From JBEVNX01 sp040507895 (GTDB lineage: Bacteria; Desulfobacterota; Binatia; JACPRU01), in NCBI GenBank assembly GCA_040507895.1, contig JBEVNX010000014.1, forward strand, positions 1 through 19,252: 19,252 nucleotides of DNA. Direction: 5' to 3'. The number at the start of each line of letters is the position of its first letter. Position 1 is the first letter of the stretch. The notes under the pieces were generated by a model. The model worked only from the letters and a program-made list of their open reading frames with translations. It made no database searches and had not been told where the DNA came from. Shown here one piece after another: positions 15,484 through 19,252 of this stretch. Position numbers and translations under genes: made by a program.

Positions 15484-16458
15484 TCACCGATCACCCTCGA
15501 GCCCGCCCTCGAAGAGCCCATCGATCCGCGCCGACGGCAAGTAGCCGAGCGACTCGGCATCTTTCGCAATCTTCGCGAAGGCCTCCGGAAGCAGCGCGCT
15601 CGAGAAGGTCAATCGGGCCCAAGCCCCGTCCAGGACGGCGGGCGGGAGGTCGCGCGTGGTGAGCCTTCGGATCACTTCGTTGAGGACCCTCTTGGCCTCC
15701 GCCGGGTGCTCGTTCAGCCACGTGATGGCTTCGCGCTGCCCGCGGAGCCAGGCGGCAACCAGCGGTCGATGCGCGGCGAGAAAGGCCGCGGACACCACGA
15801 CGACCGTGGTGGGAAACTTGCCGTCCGGCCAAAGCGCTCGTTCGTCCACCAGCTCCTTGCCGCCCGCCTGCAATCGCAGCACGGATGCCCAGGGCTCCGG
15901 CACCCACCCGCCGTCGATCTGCTTTTTGCCGAGCAGTGTCACGATGTCGGGATTGGCGAGCGGCAACACCGTCACGGTGCCGCCGTGGTCTGCGGCGCCG
16001 AGTCCGGCCGCCCGTAGGTAGGTCCGCAACGCGATGTCTTGCGTGTTGCCGATCTGCGGCGATGCGATGCGCTTCCCCGCCAGATCGGCGCTCCGTTCGA
16101 TGCCGGCATCCGGCCGCACGATCAGCGAAGCGCCCCCCATCGCCGCTCCGGCCACGACGCGCAGCGCCTTGCCTTTGGAGCGCACGAATCCGGTGATCGC
16201 AGGACCGGGGCCGATGTAGCCGAGATCGATCGCACCCGCGAACAACGCCTCCATCTCGGCGGGTCCGGCGTTGAAAGCCTTGGTGTCGATCGCCGTCTGC
16301 GATCCGAGCGCCGCGGCGAAAAACCCCCGCTCGAGACCGACCATTGCAACCGCATGGGTCAAGTTCGGGAAATAGCCGACGCGAATCCGGTCCTCGGCCC
16401 AAGCGGTACCGGCCAACGCGAGCCATGCCACACCGAGAAGCGCCCAACGGTTCCGCAT
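15484..16458 (-). CDS. ABC transporter periplasmic binding protein (SsuA/NrtA/TauA-like)
   Basis: A 324-aa secreted protein with a signal peptide of about 21 residues (positive R-N-R, hydrophobic core, A-W-A cleavage site). The mature part has the type II periplasmic-binding fold of the NMT1/SsuA group: I-R-V-G-Y-F-P-N-L-T-H-A at the start, A-G-P-A-E-M-E-A-L-F-A-G-A-I-D-L-G-Y-I-G-P-G-P-A near residue 65-90, and the Q-I-D-G-G-W-V-P-E-P-W-A segment. Such proteins capture sulfonates, taurine, nitrate or thiamine precursors; aliphatic sulfonate is my first guess, but substrate is not readable. The signal peptide has no lipobox. It is the last gene of the Rrf2-ATPase-permease-binding protein group, 18 bases after the permease. 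Confidence 0.88.
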   Translation of the reverse strand: MRNRWALLGVAWLALAGTAWAEDRIRVGYFPNLTHAVAMVGLERGFFAAALGSQTAIDTKAFNAGPAEMEALFAGAIDLGYIGPGPAITGFVRSKGKALRVVAGAAMGGASLIVRPDAGIERSADLAGKRIASPQIGNTQDIALRTYLRAAGLGAADHGGTVTVLPLANPDIVTLLGKKQIDGGWVPEPWASVLRLQAGGKELVDERALWPDGKFPTTVVVVSAAFLAAHRPLVAAWLRGQREAITWLNEHPAEAKRVLNEVIRRLTTRDLPPAVLDGAWARLTFSSALLPEAFAKIAKDAESLGYLPSARIDGLFEGGLEGDR

Positions 16459-16476
16459 TCACCCTCCCGCAAGCCG

Positions 16477-17277
16477 TCAGGCACGTGCGCCGACGAACCC
16501 CCAACGGCGCCGGATCACCCGCTCGGCGGTGCCGAACACCAGACGATCGACCACCAGACCCACCAGTACGATGACGATCATTACGGCGATCACCAAGCTC
16601 ATGTCGTTCAGGTCCCGTCCGACCGTCAGCAGATGTCCGAGGCCGGCGCTGACGAACAGCAGCTCCCCGGCCATCAGCGACCGCCAGGCAAACGACCAGC
16701 CGAGCTTCATGCCCGACACGATCGCCGGGAGCGCCGACGGTAAGATCACCCGGGCGTAGAGGGTGACCCCGCGCATCCCCATGGTGCGCCCGGCGCGGAT
16801 CAACAAAGGCGGTGTGTTCTTCACCCCGTCGTCCGTGGCGATCACGATCGACAGCAGCGCGCCCATCACAACGACGAACAGGATTGCGCTCTCGCTCAGG
16901 CCGAACCACAGGATAGCGAACGGCAGCCAACAGATGCTCGGGATCGTCTGCAGTCCGAACACCAGCGACCCGACCGTATCTTCGAGCAACTTGAATCGGC
17001 CGATCGCCAGCCCCAGCCCGATACCGACGACCAGCGATATGCCGTAGCCGATCAGAATGCGCCGCATGCTGACGACCACGCCCGCCAGAAAGGAGCCGTC
17101 GCGCACACCGCGAGCAAACGCCGCCACCACATCCTCGGGAGACGGCATGAGGAAGCCGTCGTAGAGCCCGAGCCTAAATACCGCGTCCCAGATCGAGACG
17201 AGCAGAACGAGGAAGACGATCCGCCGGCCGCTTCCACTCTTCACCCAGCTGGCCACGAATCGCTTTTTCGACTTCAT
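16477..17277 (-). CDS. ABC transporter permease (SsuC/TauC/NrtB-like)
   Basis: A 266-aa inner-membrane subunit with about six hydrophobic helices and the BPD_transp_1 arrangement. The cytoplasmic coupling helix region is A-G-R-T-M-G-M-R-G-V-T-L-Y-A-R-V-I-L-P-S-A-L-P-A-I, matching the E-A-A-like loop of this family, followed by G-M-K-L-G-W-S-F-A-W-R. It forms the channel used by the neighbouring ATPase and binding protein. The chosen ATG at 17277 has GGAG about eight bases upstream but lies 104 bases inside the ATPase gene. A later start would trim basic N-terminal residues only (K-S-K-K-R), so the overlap could be shorter than annotated. Confidence 0.9.
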   Translation of the reverse strand: MKSKKRFVASWVKSGSGRRIVFLVLLVSIWDAVFRLGLYDGFLMPSPEDVVAAFARGVRDGSFLAGVVVSMRRILIGYGISLVVGIGLGLAIGRFKLLEDTVGSLVFGLQTIPSICWLPFAILWFGLSESAILFVVVMGALLSIVIATDDGVKNTPPLLIRAGRTMGMRGVTLYARVILPSALPAIVSGMKLGWSFAWRSLMAGELLFVSAGLGHLLTVGRDLNDMSLVIAVMIVIVLVGLVVDRLVFGTAERVIRRRWGFVGARA

Positions 17278-18025
17278 CCCTGAGCTCCTCGAGGATCACG
17301 TTGGCCGCGCGGGCGAGCTGCACGTTCTCCTTGTCCCGCGGGTGGGGGTAAAGAATGGGCAGAACCCGCTTGATCGTCCCGGGATGGGACGAGAAGATCG
17401 CAACCCGATCGGCGAGGTAGGCCGCTTCGCGGACGTTATGGGTGACGAAGAGGATGGTCTTGTGCGCCTCTTGCCAAATCTGCTGCAGCTCCTCGTGCAG
17501 GATGTCTCGGGTCTGGGCATCGAGCGCTGCGAAGGGCTCGTCCATGAGCAGGATCTTGGGGTCCATGGCGAGTGCGCGAGCAATCGCCACGCGTTGGCGC
17601 ATGCCCCCCGACAGCTCGTGAACATACGAATCGGCGAACCGCGAGAGGTGCACCATGCGCAGGAAATGCAGCGCTCGCTCTCGCCGCTCGGCGCGCGCAA
17701 TGCCCATGCTCCTCAGCGGGAGCTCGATGTTCTTGAGCACGTTCAGCCAGGGGAACAACGCAGCCTCCTGGAAGACCATGCCGCGGTCCGCCCCGGCTCC
17801 CGAGATGACCCGCCCCGCCACGCGCACGACGCCGGCGCTCGACGCTTCTAGGCCGGCGACTACGTTGAGCAGCGTGGACTTACCGCATCCCGACGGCCCC
17901 ACCAAGCAGACGAATTCGCCTTCGGCGACTTCGAGCGTGACGTCACGGAGCGCGGCGGTCGGCCCCCCGCCGTTGCGGGCCGCATAGGACTTCGAGAGGC
18001 CGGTGATCTCGAGAAACGCGGCCAC
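17174..18025 (-). CDS. ABC transporter ATPase (SsuB/TauB/NrtD-like)
   Basis: A 283-aa ATP-binding subunit. Walker A is G-P-S-G-C-G-K-S-T (43-51), the Q-loop is V-F-Q-E (84-87), the signature L-S-G-G-M-R-Q-R (138-145), Walker B I-L-L-M-D-E-P (158-164), and the switch His196 is in T-H-N. The segment A-L-F-P-W-L-N-V after the Q-loop is typical of nitrate/sulfonate/taurine ATPases. The start is a GTG seven bases after the Rrf2 stop. About 35 C-terminal residues (Trp/Arg/Pro-rich at the end) are read from sequence that also encodes the permease N-terminus in another frame; family members are usually 250-270 aa, so this tail is probably an extension. Confidence 0.94.
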   Translation of the reverse strand: MAAFLEITGLSKSYAARNGGGPTAALRDVTLEVAEGEFVCLVGPSGCGKSTLLNVVAGLEASSAGVVRVAGRVISGAGADRGMVFQEAALFPWLNVLKNIELPLRSMGIARAERRERALHFLRMVHLSRFADSYVHELSGGMRQRVAIARALAMDPKILLMDEPFAALDAQTRDILHEELQQIWQEAHKTILFVTHNVREAAYLADRVAIFSSHPGTIKRVLPILYPHPRDKENVQLARAANVILEELRDEVEKAIRGQLGEEWKRPADRLPRSARLDLGRGI

Positions 18026-18032
18026 CGCGCCT

Positions 18033-18488
18033 TCAGATGTGATACATCAGCGCGTTGGCGCTGGCAGCTTCCTCGCGCTGCTGCTCTTCTACGACGTCGG
18101 CGATCGTGGTGTGATCGACGATCTCGGCGACGGCATCGCGAACCCGGCGCCAGACCGGGAAGAACCCGCAGCGACCTCCGATCTCACAGCGCTCGCCCAG
18201 CGTCCGGCTGACGCACTGGATCGGCGCGATCGGGCCGTCTATGAAGCGCAGGACCTCGCCGACGTTGATCTGGCGGGCCGGTCGGGCGAGATAGTACCCG
18301 CCGTCCGGCCCCTTCTTGCTCTGCACGAACCTGCCGCGCTTCAACTGTACCAGTAGATTCGCAAGGAACTGCTTCGGAATCGTCTGCCGCCGCGCGATCT
18401 CCTCGATGCGGATTGGCCCCTCGCTGCTGCTCTTCGCAAGCTCGAGAAGTGCGCGCAGGCCGTACTCGCAACGGTGAGAAACCCTCAT
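18033..18488 (-). CDS. Rrf2-family transcriptional regulator
   Basis: A 151-aa winged-helix regulator. The N-terminus V-S-H-R-C-E-Y-G-L-R-A-L-L-E-L-A and the recognition region I-A-R-R-Q-T-I-P-K-Q-F-L-A-N-L-L-V-Q-L are typical, with the wing G-P-D-G-G-Y-Y-L-A. Three cysteines at 92, 101 and 107 (C-x8-C-x5-C) occupy the place where IscR and NsrR bind an Fe-S cluster, so cluster or thiol sensing is possible, though the spacing differs from IscR. The ATG at 18488 is preferred over a TTG nine bases upstream. As first gene ahead of the transporter, seven bases from the ATPase, it probably controls this operon and itself. Regulation by sulfur or cysteine status, as with CymR, is an inference. Confidence 0.92.
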   Translation of the reverse strand: MRVSHRCEYGLRALLELAKSSSEGPIRIEEIARRQTIPKQFLANLLVQLKRGRFVQSKKGPDGGYYLARPARQINVGEVLRFIDGPIAPIQCVSRTLGERCEIGGRCGFFPVWRRVRDAVAEIVDHTTIADVVEEQQREEAASANALMYHI

Positions 18489-18521
18489 AGATAACAATCT
18501 CGATTGAGCTCATTATCTATG
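18486..18521. promoter_or_regulatory. long perfect inverted repeat at the Rrf2 gene start, candidate operator
   Basis: CATAGATAA (18486-18494) and TTATCTATG (18513-18521) are perfect nine-base inverted arms around an 18-base spacer. The spacer contains a second inverted pair, CAATC/GATTG (18495-18506). It is AT-rich in a GC-rich region. On the minus strand the distal arm supplies an AGATAAT-like -10 and the proximal arm includes the regulator's ATG, so a bound dimer would cover both promoter and start. Autoregulation by the Rrf2 protein is inferred. Confidence 0.55.
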
Positions 18522-18575
18522 TGGGGTTTCGCAGAGTCAACGCGCCCCACCCAATCCGACTTCTCGAAGCCAGAT

Positions 18576-18589
18576 GTCTAGGACTAGAC
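18576..18589. repeat. short palindrome at the end of the 85-aa gene
   Basis: GTCTAG and CTAGAC are separated by two bases; the right arm contains the stop codon of the 85-aa gene. The loop is too small for a good hairpin, so a protein-binding site or chance is more likely than a terminator. Confidence 0.3.
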
Positions 18590-18841
18590 GTCGTCGAAAC
18601 CGAAGCCCCGGACGACGAGATATCCTTCGAATGTCATCACTCTGCGGAGCGGGCTTGCGCAGAATATCGCGCCGAGGGCATCCAGCTGCTCGTCGGGCAT
18701 CCTGACGAGAACGCCCTCCAGCGCGCCGAATTCCAAGGGTACGGTCGGCGCTGCCGCAGGCGCCGGCGGGGCCTCGCCCGTCGCGACTTTCAGTTGCTGA
18801 GGCTTACCGTTCAAAGGGATCACTCTCGCCGTAGCTTCCAT
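18584..18841 (-). CDS. hypothetical protein, 85 aa
   Basis: I do not recognise it. A short N-terminal part (A-R-V-I-P-L-N-G-K-P) is followed by an Ala/Pro-rich linker (about residues 24-34) and a compact C-terminal half: L-E-F-G-A-L-E-G-V-L-V-R-M-P, then D-E-Q-L-D-A-L-G-A-I-F, then V-M-T-F-E-G-Y-L-V-V-R-G-F-G-F-D-D. No signal or membrane segment. The start is strongly supported by AGGAGG five bases before the ATG; an upstream in-frame ATG at 18901 lacks this. It is the gene upstream of the Rrf2 group on the same strand but is separated from it by the operator region, so it is probably an independent unit. Its codon third positions look a little less GC-rich than those of the housekeeping genes. 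Confidence 0.62.
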   Translation of the reverse strand: MEATARVIPLNGKPQQLKVATGEAPPAPAAAPTVPLEFGALEGVLVRMPDEQLDALGAIFCASPLRRVMTFEGYLVVRGFGFDDV

Positions 18842-19059
18842 GACTGCCTCCTGACCTATGATGTAACCCTTCAAGCGGCATGCCCGCCACATCAAATTCA
18901 CATTCCATGCGACTTTGAGGACTTAGCCGTGTCGGAAAACCTCAACGTATCCGTTCGTTCCCATCGAGTGTGCACGAAAAGTTGCAGCTGCCATCATCGA
19001 GTAAGCGCTTTGCACCTCGCCGACGGCGGCGGTGTGTGATAGCAACGGCGTCGCGACGG
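18842..19059. other. stretch with no supported gene
   Basis: About 220 bases, slightly less GC-rich than the surroundings. Both-strand frames here are Arg/Ser/Cys-rich without family features. It should hold the promoter of the 85-aa gene, but no convincing -35/-10 pair is visible. TTGAGG and CCTCAA form a six-base inverted pair around a 21-base spacer near 18915-18950, which is weak. No tRNA, repeat array or mobile element is seen. Confidence 0.4.
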
Positions 19060-19252
19060 GTGGGAGATGCTTGCTTCGAGGCGGTGGGGTGGCTCGTGGG
19101 TGCTGCGCGTTCTGCTGGTGGGGCATGCGGCGGCCTGCATGGTGGTCCGGAAGATCTCGGAGACCTGATCTTCGGTACGGGCGGAAGCATTCCGCGCGAG
19201 AAGCTCGACGCGCAGAATGAGTTCGTGTCGATGCCGAAGGGCGATCCCGCTG
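19060..19252 (+). CDS. start of an unidentified plus-strand reading frame running off the window
   Basis: From the GTG at 19060 a frame stays open to the last base. Its final part (D-L-I-F-G-T-G-G-S-I-P-R-E-K-L-D-A-Q-N) has a balanced composition and looks coding. The first 30 codons are Gly/Ala-rich and less convincing. In another frame an ATG at 19067 gives 33 codons resembling a lipoprotein-type leader (basic start, hydrophobic core, A-A-A-C) that stops at 19166-19168. The real N-terminus might therefore be in that frame, with a shift near 19150-19168. Family and start are unknown. Confidence 0.3.
   Translation, partial: MGDACFEAVGWLVGAARSAGGACGGLHGGPEDLGDLIFGTGGSIPREKLDAQNEFVSMPKGDPA

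Noticed and set aside
18870..18900. Sigma-54 type promoter upstream of the 85-aa gene
   Set aside because: GG and GC elements are present, but their spacing is shorter than the -24/-12 requirement.
18521..19039. 172-codon plus-strand frame starting with GTG beside the Rrf2 operator
   Set aside because: It is antisense to the 85-aa gene, which has a far better ribosome-binding site and composition; the plus frame is Arg/Cys/His-rich with no motif.

Overview
The window is GC-rich, densely coding bacterial chromosome with short or overlapping gene junctions and frequent GTG starts. It carries an mdh-sucC-sucD-ndk cluster, an aa3-type oxidase haem/copper assembly cluster (ctaA-ctaB-SCO-DUF420) and small conserved proteins typical of the former Deltaproteobacteria. 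I infer an aerobic or facultatively aerobic member of that assemblage (Myxococcota, Desulfobacterota or Binatota-like); no rRNA or other taxonomic marker is present to settle it.

Layout. (1) Bases 1-290: the end of an unrecognised plus-strand gene. (2) 277-2422, minus strand: A-type Fe-S carrier, a GT-B glycosyltransferase-like protein and a phosphoglycolate-phosphatase-like HAD enzyme, read in that order. (3) 2544-6541, plus strand: haem A synthase, haem O synthase, a SCO copper chaperone, a DUF420 membrane protein and an MBL-fold hydrolase, ending at a probable intrinsic terminator. (4) 6546-11620, minus strand: icd-mdh-sucC-sucD-ndk, i.e. consecutive TCA-cycle steps plus nucleoside diphosphate kinase, followed by an 83-aa coiled-coil protein. 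(5) 11784-15260, minus strand: type III pantothenate kinase, a divergent EF-G paralogue and a 186-aa conserved protein. (6) 15484-18488, minus strand: an Rrf2-type regulator followed by the ATPase, permease and binding protein of a sulfonate/nitrate/taurine-type ABC importer, with a perfect long inverted repeat over the regulator start. (7) 18584-19252: an 85-aa unknown protein, a poorly coding stretch and the start of an unidentified plus-strand reading frame.

The most striking observation is in icd. The gene is full length (413 codons) and keeps all the isocitrate-binding and metal-binding residues, but codon 125 is an in-frame UGA. It falls exactly where relatives have a conserved cysteine (Cys127 of E. 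coli Icd), two residues before an isocitrate-binding arginine. There is no indel. The choices are selenocysteine recoding, a two-piece enzyme made by stop-restart at the adjacent TTG, a fresh nonsense mutation, or a base-call error. The sequence alone cannot decide. A hairpin of bacterial-SECIS-like geometry lies downstream, but conserved codons may account for it. Other notable points are the EF-G paralogue lacking the usual catalytic His and canonical G4 motif, the inverted repeat at the Rrf2 gene, a 104-nt gene overlap in the ABC operon, and repeated GTGA stop/start overlaps.
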